Origin: Gp13-AA77 sp036521995
Lineage (GTDB): Bacteria; Acidobacteriota; Terriglobia; UBA7540
Assembly (NCBI GenBank): GCA_036521995.1
Contig: DATDGR010000151.1
Location: 1-6,288, forward strand
Length of the DNA: 6,288 nucleotides
Direction: 5' to 3'
The position numbers and the translations under genes were made by a program. Shown here one piece after another: positions 1 to 5,717 of this stretch (the first letter of the stretch is position 1; each line of letters opens with the position of its first letter). A model generated the notes under the pieces. That model saw nothing but the letters and a program-made list of their open reading frames with translations, was not told the DNA's origin and did no database searches.

Positions 1-586
1 GACGCCTCCATACCACGAAGGCGATCGCTGCCAGCGCGATGACGAGCGCCGTCCAGTCCAAAGCCCTCGCGAAACGGACTAGCCTGTCCCAGCTCGATCC
101 CAGAGCGTAGCCAGCGGCGCCCATCGTGATAGCCCAGACGAGCGCACCTGCCGCGTTGGCCAGGAAAAAGACGCCAAAAGGCATTCGGAATGCACCCGCC
201 AGCAGACCTACCAGGATCCGCAGGCCGGTGATGAAGCGCGCCGCAAAGACGGCCCAGACGCCGTGCTTCAGGAAGGTGCGTTCGGCCCGATCGAAGCGAC
301 GCTCGGAAACGAAGGCCCGGCCGCGGAACCGCCGCACCAGCTCAGGTCCACCGTAGTAGCCAAGCAGGTAGCCTACAGCACCGCCGCAGGTGGCGCCGAC
401 CATGGCGTTCGCCACCACCCACCGGAGCTGCATGCCTCCCTGGTGGGCGAGAAAGGCTCCGAACAGAAGCACGGTCTCGCCCGGCAGAGGCACGCCGGCG
501 TTCTCCAGCATCACGCCGAAGAAGACGGCGGCGTAGCCGTAGTCAGCGAAGAAGCGCGAGAGGAGATCGAAGAGAGCGTGGGCCAC
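1..586 (-). CDS. DedA family (VTT domain) inner-membrane protein, C-terminus cut by window edge
   Basis: I translated this frame by hand; it runs open for 195 codons from a GTG start to the window edge. It shows DedA family hallmarks: an early E-N-A-G-V-P-L-P-G-E-T motif (about residues 29-39), a glycine-rich hydrophobic stretch ending in GYLLGYYGG, the conserved F-x-x-R-F-I-T-G-L-R motif (about 119-128), and a final hydrophobic segment ending in VVWRR. DedA proteins are usually about 200-220 residues, so only a short tail is likely missing. The family sits in the inner membrane and is tied to lipid-carrier or phospholipid flipping and to envelope homeostasis; the substrate here is unknown. 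GTG at 586 is the first usable start, because the only in-frame stop upstream is the TGA that ends the preceding gene. No good Shine-Dalgarno is visible. With a 33-nt gap, it is probably co-transcribed with the DUF6265 gene upstream. Confidence 0.93.
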   Translation of the reverse strand, partial: MAHALFDLLSRFFADYGYAAVFFGVMLENAGVPLPGETVLLFGAFLAHQGGMQLRWVVANAMVGATCGGAVGYLLGYYGGPELVRRFRGRAFVSERRFDRAERTFLKHGVWAVFAARFITGLRILVGLLAGAFRMPFGVFFLANAAGALVWAITMGAAGYALGSSWDRLVRFARALDWTALVIALAAIAFVVWRR

Positions 587-619
587 GCGATTCGAACCAG
601 GGCTTATGGAGACGCGGTT

Positions 620-1222
620 TCACTTGATCAAAGTAAAGTTGAATTCCTGCTTGCCGGTGTGTCCTCCGGCGGTGCGCTCGAGGACCACCGTGAGCGAGTC
701 CGCCGAACTTCGCCGGTAGGTCAAGTGCGTGCTCTTGTCAGTGGTTTCGAAAACAACCTGGTTTTCCGTGAAGCTGGCGACCGGAAGACTGAGGGGCGCG
801 CTCTTGTCTTCCCAGGCGGCGAGCCCGGGGTCAAAATGCCGCAGCCGGAAGACCGGACCGGCGGCGGTCGCCTCGATGGCCATGAACTCATAGAACTTCA
901 CCTTGCCGGCTTCCATGTAACGGAACATGCCGATCATGCTGTCGGCGGAGGGCTGGCTCCACTGTTCATCAAAAATGCCGCCGGCCACGCCGCCCCGCCA
1001 GTTGCCAGCGATGAAGCCGAGGTCCTGCACCAGGGGGCCGTTCACCACCGGCGCCGGCGGCTGGGTGCCGGGCTGCTGAGCTTGCGCGAACTGAAGCGGT
1101 CGTGAGCCGACGGCTAACCACAGAAGTGCGGCTGCAAGCAGGCCGAGTGCGCGCCGCAGACAGGGCTGAGAGCGCAGGACGCATCGCGGAGCGAGAGCCG
1201 AATCGCAGGACATTCTCTTCAC
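620..1222 (-). CDS. Secreted DUF6265 domain protein
   Basis: A 200-residue protein of unknown function. The N-terminus has an arginine-rich segment (about residues 13-24), a hydrophobic core (about 25-38) and a likely signal peptidase I site, AQA before QQ near residue 48, so export is predicted. The mature part matches the DUF6265 pattern: F-I-A-G-N-W-R-G (70-77), D-E-Q-W-S-Q-P (85-91), then S-M-I-G-M-F-R (95-101) and F-Y-E-F-M-A-I-E (110-117), followed by alternating strands typical of a small beta-barrel. No catalytic residues are evident. GTG at 1222 opens the frame; ATG at 1213 (residue 4) is equally possible and better spaced from the AAGAG stretch upstream. The n-region is long for a signal peptide, yet no ATG or GTG occurs closer to the hydrophobic core. 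A strong extended -10 box about 95 nt upstream suggests its own promoter, and the DedA gene follows 33 nt later. Confidence 0.85.
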   Translation of the reverse strand: MKRMSCDSALAPRCVLRSQPCLRRALGLLAAALLWLAVGSRPLQFAQAQQPGTQPPAPVVNGPLVQDLGFIAGNWRGGVAGGIFDEQWSQPSADSMIGMFRYMEAGKVKFYEFMAIEATAAGPVFRLRHFDPGLAAWEDKSAPLSLPVASFTENQVVFETTDKSTHLTYRRSSADSLTVVLERTAGGHTGKQEFNFTLIK

Positions 1223-1317
1223 GCTCTTGAATCACTTGTGTCTAGCCCGGTATCTACCGCCCGGCCGGTATCGGACCCGGTGAGCCGAGGTGCCGATTTC
1301 CCCCATGGTCAGTTTGC

Positions 1318-1326
1318 ATTATAACA
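1318..1326 (-). promoter_or_regulatory. Extended -10 promoter element (TGTTATAAT) for the DUF6265-DedA pair
   Basis: The minus strand reads TGTTATAAT, a perfect TATAAT preceded by TGn, the extended -10 form used by the housekeeping sigma factor. It lies 10 nt past the stop of the nucleoside hydrolase gene. A start site near 1311 would give a leader of about 90 nt before GTG 1222. No good TTGACA-like -35 is seen 16-18 bp upstream, which is tolerable for extended -10 promoters. Such an AT-rich box stands out in this GC-rich window. Activity is inferred from sequence alone. Confidence 0.55.
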
Positions 1327-1336
1327 GCCGCATTCC

Positions 1337-2449
1337 CTACTTTCCTGCGATACGCTCCAGAAACATCTGGATGAATTTCTCGGCCTTCACATCCACCGCC
1401 ACGTTTGCGTTCGGCTGCACTATATCCACGGCCTCGATCCACAAGCGTCCGTCGTGGGGGACGTTACGCTCCACCGTGTTCGTGCGGTTGGCCACCGTCT
1501 CTCCACGCGTGAATTGGCCGCGCGTTTCGATATCCACGCGCATGGACTGAGTGCTGATGATGCCGGGGTCAATGGCCGCACCGAGCGCCAGCGGATCATA
1601 CATCGGGACGCCCGGATAGCCGTACTTTTCCGAGAGGTCCTCGAGAAAGTTCAGTACGCCCACCACGAAGTCATTTTCAGGACCGTGTGTGCCCGCCAGT
1701 TCCTTAATGTGGGCGCGCGTGACCAGGGTGCGGTTGCCGACGTCGAGACCCACCATGGTGATGGGCCAGCCGGCGTTGAAAACGATCTGGGCGGCTTCCG
1801 GGTCCCCGAAGATGTTGGCCTCAGCTGCGGCGTTCACATTGCCACCCGAAATCGAGCCTCCCATAATCACCACGCCGTGCACCAACGGCACGATCGAGGG
1901 GTCCTTCGAGAGTGCCAGGGCAATGTTTGTCTCAGGACCGATGGGCACCAGCGTGATCTGATGCGGATATTTGTGCACCAGCTCGATGATCAGATCCGGC
2001 CCAAAGCGGGCATCGGCCTGGCATTTCGGCGCCGGCAGTTGGATGTTCGCGAGACCGTTCCGGCCGTGCCAGAACTCCGCCGTCACCAACGGCTGATTCA
2101 GCGGATGCTGGGCGCCACCGGCAACTGGAACATCGCAGCGCCCGGCCAGTGAGACGAGCCGCAGCGCGTTATCGAGCCCTCGTTCGGCGGTCACGTTGCC
2201 CGGCACCACGGTGAGCGCTTGCACGTCGATCTCGGGTGAGTTGAGCGCCAACAGAATCGCCATGGCATCGTCCGTGCCGGGGTCGGTATCGATGATCACC
2301 TTGCGGGGAGCCGCCCTTTGCGGGGCGCCGCCCGAGGCTTGACCGGCGGGATTTGTTGCTTGGAGCCGAGCTTCTCCCTGACTTGACCGCAGCGCTATGG
2401 CCGCGGCGCAAGCGAGAGTGGGTAAGAGGAAGCGCAAGATTTGGGTCAT
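1337..2449 (-). CDS. Exported inosine-uridine preferring nucleoside hydrolase family protein
   Basis: Predicted to hydrolyse the N-glycosidic bond of nucleosides, giving free base and ribose, a salvage or scavenging step. With ATG at 2449 the protein has 370 residues. It begins with a Sec-type signal (Arg6, then a hydrophobic stretch to about residue 20), so a location outside the cytoplasm is likely. After a low-complexity Ala/Gly/Gln linker comes the Ca-binding D-T-D-P-G-T-D-D motif (54-61), then F-W-H-G-R-N-G-L (126-133), M-G-G (196-198), G-N (203-204), E-A-N (210-212) and D-P-E-A-A (216-220), all at family positions. The usual HDP motif near the C-terminus is Y-D-P here (Tyr284), so the common proton-donor His is absent. 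The frame opens further upstream at TTG 2506, but that start would place 19 polar residues before the signal peptide, so I prefer ATG 2449. Substrate specificity cannot be read from sequence. Confidence 0.9.
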   Translation of the reverse strand: MTQILRFLLPTLACAAAIALRSSQGEARLQATNPAGQASGGAPQRAAPRKVIIDTDPGTDDAMAILLALNSPEIDVQALTVVPGNVTAERGLDNALRLVSLAGRCDVPVAGGAQHPLNQPLVTAEFWHGRNGLANIQLPAPKCQADARFGPDLIIELVHKYPHQITLVPIGPETNIALALSKDPSIVPLVHGVVIMGGSISGGNVNAAAEANIFGDPEAAQIVFNAGWPITMVGLDVGNRTLVTRAHIKELAGTHGPENDFVVGVLNFLEDLSEKYGYPGVPMYDPLALGAAIDPGIISTQSMRVDIETRGQFTRGETVANRTNTVERNVPHDGRLWIEAVDIVQPNANVAVDVKAEKFIQMFLERIAGK

Positions 2450-2471
2450 CGTGGGTGCCCCATACTCACGG

Positions 2472-2612
2472 TCAGGATAACCCGGTTGAGGAGGGAAAGA
2501 CTTCAAATAATGGCCGAAGCCCCGCCCAAACCCTCCCAGCGGCTCCCGGCGGCCGCCACGGCGGTTTGCCCATGAGAAGACATTTTCTTAATCGCTTTGT
2601 TATCTTTAACAT
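2472..2612 (-). other. Weak 46-codon ORF sharing a motif with the small ORF upstream
   Basis: An open frame from ATG 2612 to TGA 2474-2472 that begins M-L-K-I-T-K-R-L-R-K-C-L and then becomes proline/tryptophan/glycine-rich. Its first 12 residues share M-L-x-x-T-K-x-x-x-x-C-L with residues 7-18 of the 28-codon ORF at 2659-2745. No convincing ribosome binding site precedes it, and the rest of its length reads like translated GC-rich non-coding DNA. I list it only because of the shared segment; it is more likely leader DNA of the nucleoside hydrolase gene than a gene. Confidence 0.12.
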
Positions 2613-2624
2613 TCCGGCTTTAAA
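2577..2624 (-). repeat. Imperfect direct repeat, copy A
   Basis: On the minus strand this 48-nt segment aligns without gaps to copy B at 2692-2739, with 31 of 48 positions identical by hand count. The shared core is AAAGCC, three variable bases, ATGTTA, then ACAAAG and later TGTCT. The copies are offset by 115 bp, close to 11 helical turns, but lie in different reading frames. The offset could suit paired protein-binding sites; a decayed duplication is the alternative. Confidence 0.4.
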
Positions 2625-2634
2625 CGGCCGTCCG

Positions 2635-2672
2635 CCCCTTAATTAACAGGGGTAACCGTTACTTCCGCGGAA
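2635..2672. promoter_or_regulatory. Cluster of three adjacent palindromes, possible operator or structured leader
   Basis: Three perfect inverted repeats abut here: CCCCT/AGGGG around an 8-nt AT-rich loop (2635-2652), GTAAC-C-GTTAC (2652-2662) and TTCCGCGGAA (2663-2672). They lie about 190-220 bp upstream of the nucleoside hydrolase start and just after the signalling operon. No T-tract follows on either strand, so a standard terminator is unlikely. The symmetric spacing is compatible with dimeric regulator sites, but no known operator is recognised. Confidence 0.3.
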
Positions 2673-2745
2673 TCCGAGCGCCAAAGGCATCGAGACATAT
2701 CTGTATCGCCTTTGTCATCAATAACATCGTGGCTTTGATCGTCAT
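2659..2745 (-). CDS. Possible 28-residue microprotein coupled to the signalling operon
   Basis: A short ORF starts at ATG 2745, overlaps the stop of the 828-residue gene as ATGA, and ends at TAA 2661-2659. An AAGGGA-type purine run lies 6 nt upstream of the ATG, a plausible ribosome binding site. The peptide begins M-T-I-K-A-T-M-L-L-M-T-K-A-I and ends A-R-I-P-R-K; it is basic at the end and moderately hydrophobic at the start. A 4-nt overlap is the classical arrangement for translational coupling. I recognise no family. Chance is a real possibility at this length, and the ORF also contains direct-repeat copy B and a 7-bp inverted repeat, so the DNA or RNA structure may be what matters. Confidence 0.3.
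   Translation of the reverse strand: MTIKATMLLMTKAIQICLDAFGARIPRK
2682..2714 (-). repeat. 7-bp inverted repeat, possible stem-loop
   Basis: CAAAGGC at 2682-2688 and GCCTTTG at 2708-2714 are perfect complements separated by 19 nt. In the minus-strand transcript this would form a stem starting 28 nt after the signalling gene's stop. The loop is large and no U-run follows, so a factor-independent terminator is unlikely; it could stabilise the 3' end of the message. Confidence 0.3.
2692..2739 (-). repeat. Imperfect direct repeat, copy B
   Basis: This is the partner of copy A at 2577-2624. It begins 3 nt after the stop codon of the 828-residue gene and lies inside the 28-codon ORF. In the frame of that ORF the shared segment reads K-A-x-M-L-x-x-T-K-x-x-x-x-C-L, and the same residues appear when copy A is read in its corresponding frame. 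Confidence 0.4.
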
Positions 2746-5228
2746 GGCCTTTCCCTTACCGCTGTAACGTCACTTGTAACCGGATGTCGCTGGCCAGTGG
2801 TGTGGCTGCGTCCTGGCAGCCGGGGAGAATCGAGCGCCTGGCGGACCAGCTTGACCAGGACCGGAACGTCAAAAGGTTTGGCAATCAAGTCTCCGGCTCC
2901 CAGCTCCAAGGCGAGCGCCGCTTCCTTACCGACCGAGGCCGGGGAGATCACAATGGCGCGCGTGTCGTCGAGGACGCCGTCAACGGCAAGCTGCCGGAGC
3001 AGCGTGAGGCCATCGAGGCCAGGCAGGTCCAGGTCGATTACCAGTACCCGGGCTCGGAGCCTGGTATCGGCGCCGGCGAGCATACGGGCGGCCGCCACGC
3101 CGTTGCGCAAGGCGCGGGCTCGGAACCCTTCCGACTCAAAGGCGTGCAGGAGGACCGAGGCCGTGGCTTTATCCCCCGTGGCCACCGCCAGGTCGATCAG
3201 GCGAGGCCCATCAGGGTCATCCGAGCTGAAGGAGGCGGCGAGCAACTGATTCACGCCCCCTGCATTGGCACGACGGCGAGCGTCGTCCGCGGCCCGAAGC
3301 AGCCCATCAAGATCGCTGGCGTCGTCCGGGTACCCAGCCACCCCGCCGCTCAGGGTCGCGTGGAACTCCTCCATCCCCGACCCCACAAAGGTTTGCTCGG
3401 CCAAGGTCCGGAAGACCCCTTCGAGCCGGCGTATACTTCCCGGCCGGTCGAGCCCGTACATGCCGACTCTGAAGTCATTCCCTGCCCAGCGGGCGACAAC
3501 CTCCTCGCTACGAAACGCGCGGCGGAGGCACCGTCCGAGCTGGCGCAACACTTCGTCGCCAGTGGCCTGCCCGTAGACTTCGTTAATCCGCCCTAGCCCG
3601 TCCACTCCCAGCACGGCCAGGCCCATCGGCTGGCCGTGCCGGTCGGCAAGATCCAAGAAGTCCGCAAACGCGCGCCGGGACTTCAGGCGATTAGGGAGCC
3701 CCGAGAGCGTATCGACCTCAACCACGTTGCGCAACAGGCGTGTGCGTTCTAACCGGTTCGTAATCCGAGTCACCAGCTCAGGACCTACGATGGGCTTGGC
3801 CACGAAGTCGTCGGCGCCGGAGGCGAAGACTTGGTGGACGGTGCCGCTTTCCGTGACCCCGGTCAAAAATATGACAGGAATTGAGGCCCAGCGGGGGTCA
3901 TTACGCACCACGCGGCAGAGCTCGATGCCGCTCAGCGACGGCATCTCGATGTCCAGGACTAGCAGATCAGGCGGTGATCCTTCGAGCGCCTCCCAGAAGC
4001 GCAAGGGATCGCTGAGCCCGGTTAGGCGGATTCCGCTGGGGTCGAGCAGCGCGGCGAGTGCCTCGAGCACCACCGGATCGTCGTCCACCGCTAATACCTG
4101 GGAGCGAGCGGACTGGAGCCGGTCGAGAAGCCCGAGCGCGGCTTCGACGATCTCGCCCGGCGGCAAGGTCTTTGGAAAGAACCCAAGGCCGCCGCTCCGC
4201 GCCACTTCAACCCGGTCCATCAAGTTGCCGCCGGAGGTCAGGATCAGCGTCGGCAGGGGCGGCAGGCCCTCTGAAAGCTCGGAGAGAACCGCAACTGGCT
4301 CTCCGGTACTGGCCACCGAATCGATATCCACCAGCACGGCCGAGGGATTCAAGCTGGACAGGACGGTGCGGGCCGCGCTCATGTCCGGCGCCGCTTCCCA
4401 TCGCCAGCCGCGCGCCGCCGCCTCTTCGCACAGGCGCGCCACCAGCTCCGAGTCGCATCCCACCAGCAGGGCCGGACGCGGCCCCGGATCGCTCGACGCT
4501 TGTCCCCAAGGGGCTTGGACGGCCGGTGACCTCTCGATCTCAAGCCGCAAAGCGGCCGCCAGCTCCGAAAAGCGTCGCGCTTGAGCCTCGCTCCTCAGGC
4601 TGTCGCACCGCAGAGACCGCTCGATTTCCTGGGCAAAGCGAGTACCCGCAGCGAGCTCGAATATCCCGAGCGACCCTGCCAGTTTGTGGGCGTCGCTCTC
4701 AGCCTGTTTACGCAGCTCGGAACCCAGCCTTCCCTCCAGCAGCGCTACGCCCGCCTGGTCCAGGACGTCGAGGCGCTCAATCATCCTTGATCGCGCCCGG
4801 TTCCAAACTTCGGCCAGCCTGCCTTTGATAACGGCTTGATGGCCGGCGGTGGCGGAGTCATCGGGCGCCCAAGGCAATCCCAGAAGAGACGCGACCCGCT
4901 GCGCCAAGGTGTCGCAACTGATGGGGTGGAAAAGCAATTCGTTGACTTTGAGCTCCAGGAGGAGCCGCTGCACCAATTTGCCCCCGGCATCCGGGTCGAG
5001 ACAATAGATGACCGGAAGGTTCGGGAAGAACTGGCGCAACTCGACGAGAAGGTCAAGGGTATGAGGCGCAGCGAAACCATCGTCAAGGATTGTCAGGTCC
5101 GCCGGCGATTCAGCCAGCTCTTGCGCGAGGTCAGTGGAATCGGGGGTACGGGCGCACACGCCAGCCAGCCTCCGGGAGAGCTCCGAGGCCATGCGGGACA
5201 CGACGCTCGCGATCAGGATGTCGGCCAC
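2742..5228 (-). CDS. Multi-domain phosphorelay protein: REC*-Hpt-REC*-REC-GGDEF*-REC
   Basis: An 828-residue soluble signalling protein. Residues 1-117 are receiver-like but lack the acidic pocket, and the usual Lys is His101. An Hpt domain (about 135-235) carries H-K-L-A-G with candidate phospho-His181. A second receiver (about 252-372) keeps Asp301, Thr331 and Lys353 but only one N-terminal Asp. The third receiver (about 376-500) is fully canonical: Asp382-384, Asp426, Thr456, Lys478. The GGDEF domain (about 506-662) begins with D-T-L-S-G-L-P-N-R, but the signature is A-G-N-D-F (582-586), the first metal Asp is Gly541 and the I-site is R-x-x-E (573-576), so cyclase activity is doubtful. A last receiver (about 677-800) has Asp732 and Lys784 with a reduced acidic pocket, then a polar tail. 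There are no membrane segments. GTG 5228 is chosen because a stop lies two codons upstream in frame and the first receiver strand begins right after it. It follows the response regulator by 3 nt, presumably as one operon. Confidence 0.92.
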   Translation of the reverse strand: MADILIASVVSRMASELSRRLAGVCARTPDSTDLAQELAESPADLTILDDGFAAPHTLDLLVELRQFFPNLPVIYCLDPDAGGKLVQRLLLELKVNELLFHPISCDTLAQRVASLLGLPWAPDDSATAGHQAVIKGRLAEVWNRARSRMIERLDVLDQAGVALLEGRLGSELRKQAESDAHKLAGSLGIFELAAGTRFAQEIERSLRCDSLRSEAQARRFSELAAALRLEIERSPAVQAPWGQASSDPGPRPALLVGCDSELVARLCEEAAARGWRWEAAPDMSAARTVLSSLNPSAVLVDIDSVASTGEPVAVLSELSEGLPPLPTLILTSGGNLMDRVEVARSGGLGFFPKTLPPGEIVEAALGLLDRLQSARSQVLAVDDDPVVLEALAALLDPSGIRLTGLSDPLRFWEALEGSPPDLLVLDIEMPSLSGIELCRVVRNDPRWASIPVIFLTGVTESGTVHQVFASGADDFVAKPIVGPELVTRITNRLERTRLLRNVVEVDTLSGLPNRLKSRRAFADFLDLADRHGQPMGLAVLGVDGLGRINEVYGQATGDEVLRQLGRCLRRAFRSEEVVARWAGNDFRVGMYGLDRPGSIRRLEGVFRTLAEQTFVGSGMEEFHATLSGGVAGYPDDASDLDGLLRAADDARRRANAGGVNQLLAASFSSDDPDGPRLIDLAVATGDKATASVLLHAFESEGFRARALRNGVAAARMLAGADTRLRARVLVIDLDLPGLDGLTLLRQLAVDGVLDDTRAIVISPASVGKEAALALELGAGDLIAKPFDVPVLVKLVRQALDSPRLPGRSHTTGQRHPVTSDVTAVRERP

Positions 5229-5231
5229 TGT

Positions 5232-5624
5232 CTAGGATTCCGTTCCGGGCACCGGGAGGTTCCAGCCCAGCAGCCGCGCCACTTGGCCTGCCAGGTCGAA
5301 GGGGTCGAAGGGCTTCAGGATGACGCCTGCCGCCCCGCCGAAGGGCGGACGCCGAGCGACCTGAACCTTGGCCGTCAGCAGGATCACGGGGATGCCAGCC
5401 GTGCGCCGATCCTCTTTCAAGCGGGCAAGTACCGTCGTTCCATCCATGTCGGGCATCATCACATCGAGCAGAATAGCGTCGGGAAGCTCCACTTGGGCGC
5501 AGGTGACGCCGTCAGCTCCCGAGACGGCGGGGAGAGTGTGCCAGCCGGCCATTTCTTCGAGCGATATCTGAGCCACATCGCGAATATCTTCCTCATCGTC
5601 GATGATCAAGATTCGTTTGCTCAT
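5232..5624 (-). CDS. Single-domain CheY-like response regulator
   Basis: A 130-residue protein that is almost entirely one receiver domain with all the expected residues: Asp9 and Asp10 in the acidic pocket, phospho-acceptor Asp54 in L-L-D-V-M-M-P-D-M-D-G, Thr84 in I-L-L-T-A and Lys104 in L-K-P-F. There is no DNA-binding or enzymatic output domain, so it should act by protein contact or as a phosphate shuttle. It lies between a sensor kinase and an Hpt-containing multi-receiver protein, which suits the receiver step of a phosphorelay from kinase to Hpt. ATG 5624 sits directly before the first strand (K-R-I-L-I-I-D-D), the normal start for this family; the upstream GAAGCAAG is only a weak ribosome binding site. 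The segment R-R-P-P-F-G-G-A-A (about 91-99), before the Lys, departs from the usual helix 4 to strand 5 sequence. Confidence 0.95.
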   Translation of the reverse strand: MSKRILIIDDEEDIRDVAQISLEEMAGWHTLPAVSGADGVTCAQVELPDAILLDVMMPDMDGTTVLARLKEDRRTAGIPVILLTAKVQVARRPPFGGAAGVILKPFDPFDLAGQVARLLGWNLPVPGTES

Positions 5625-5636
5625 CTTGCTTCACGA

Positions 5637-5663
5637 GCTGAGCCCGTTCTTCGGGAGTTCAGC
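5637..5663 (-). other. Stem-loop just upstream of the response regulator start
   Basis: In the minus-strand transcript GCTGA pairs with TCAGC, followed by a small internal loop (ACT against C), then CCCG-AAGAA-CGGG. The structure ends 12 nt before ATG 5624, so it borders the ribosome binding region and could modulate translation. No function is proven; GC-rich DNA gives such stems fairly often. Confidence 0.35.
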
Positions 5664-5680
5664 CCTCTTTTTGAGCCGGT

Positions 5681-5698
5681 GCCAAGGCCGTCCTTGGC
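5681..5698 (-). other. Perfect 7-bp stem with 4-nt loop between kinase and response regulator
   Basis: GCCAAGG and CCTTGGC are perfect complements around a 4-nt loop, 19 nt after the kinase stop codon. In the minus-strand transcript it is followed by ACCGGCTC and an A-run rather than a U-run, so it is not a standard intrinsic terminator. It could be a processing or mRNA-stability element that sets different levels of kinase and response regulator. Confidence 0.45.
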
Positions 5699-5717
5699 CC
5701 CGGGCGGGCGACTCGAG

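Noticed and set aside
263..1105. A 280-codon open frame on the plus strand.
   Set aside because: It is the antisense shadow of the DedA and DUF6265 genes, which have clear family motifs; the plus-strand product has none.
2450..2506. Upstream TTG start extending the nucleoside hydrolase by 19 residues.
   Set aside because: It would put a polar, proline-rich stretch before the hydrophobic signal segment. The ATG at 2449 gives a normal signal peptide.
2530..2625. A GEMM-type (c-di-GMP or cGAMP) riboswitch, suggested by GGGCAAACC and AAAGCC near a GGDEF gene.
   Set aside because: In GEMM RNAs the GCAAACC element precedes the ACGCAAAGCC element; here the order is reversed and the tetraloop/receptor helices cannot be drawn.
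2450..2741. A sigma-70 promoter for the nucleoside hydrolase gene (for example TTGAAG near 2506 with TTATCC).
   Set aside because: The best pairs have 19-20 bp spacing and poor -10 boxes, so none is good enough to annotate.
2784..3596. Plus-strand open frames opposite the multi-receiver gene.
   Set aside because: They overlap the GGDEF and last receiver coding region completely and show only compositionally biased, motif-free translations.
5681..5698. The perfect hairpin as an intrinsic terminator between kinase and response regulator.
   Set aside because: No U-run follows in the minus-strand transcript, and functional context argues for one operon.
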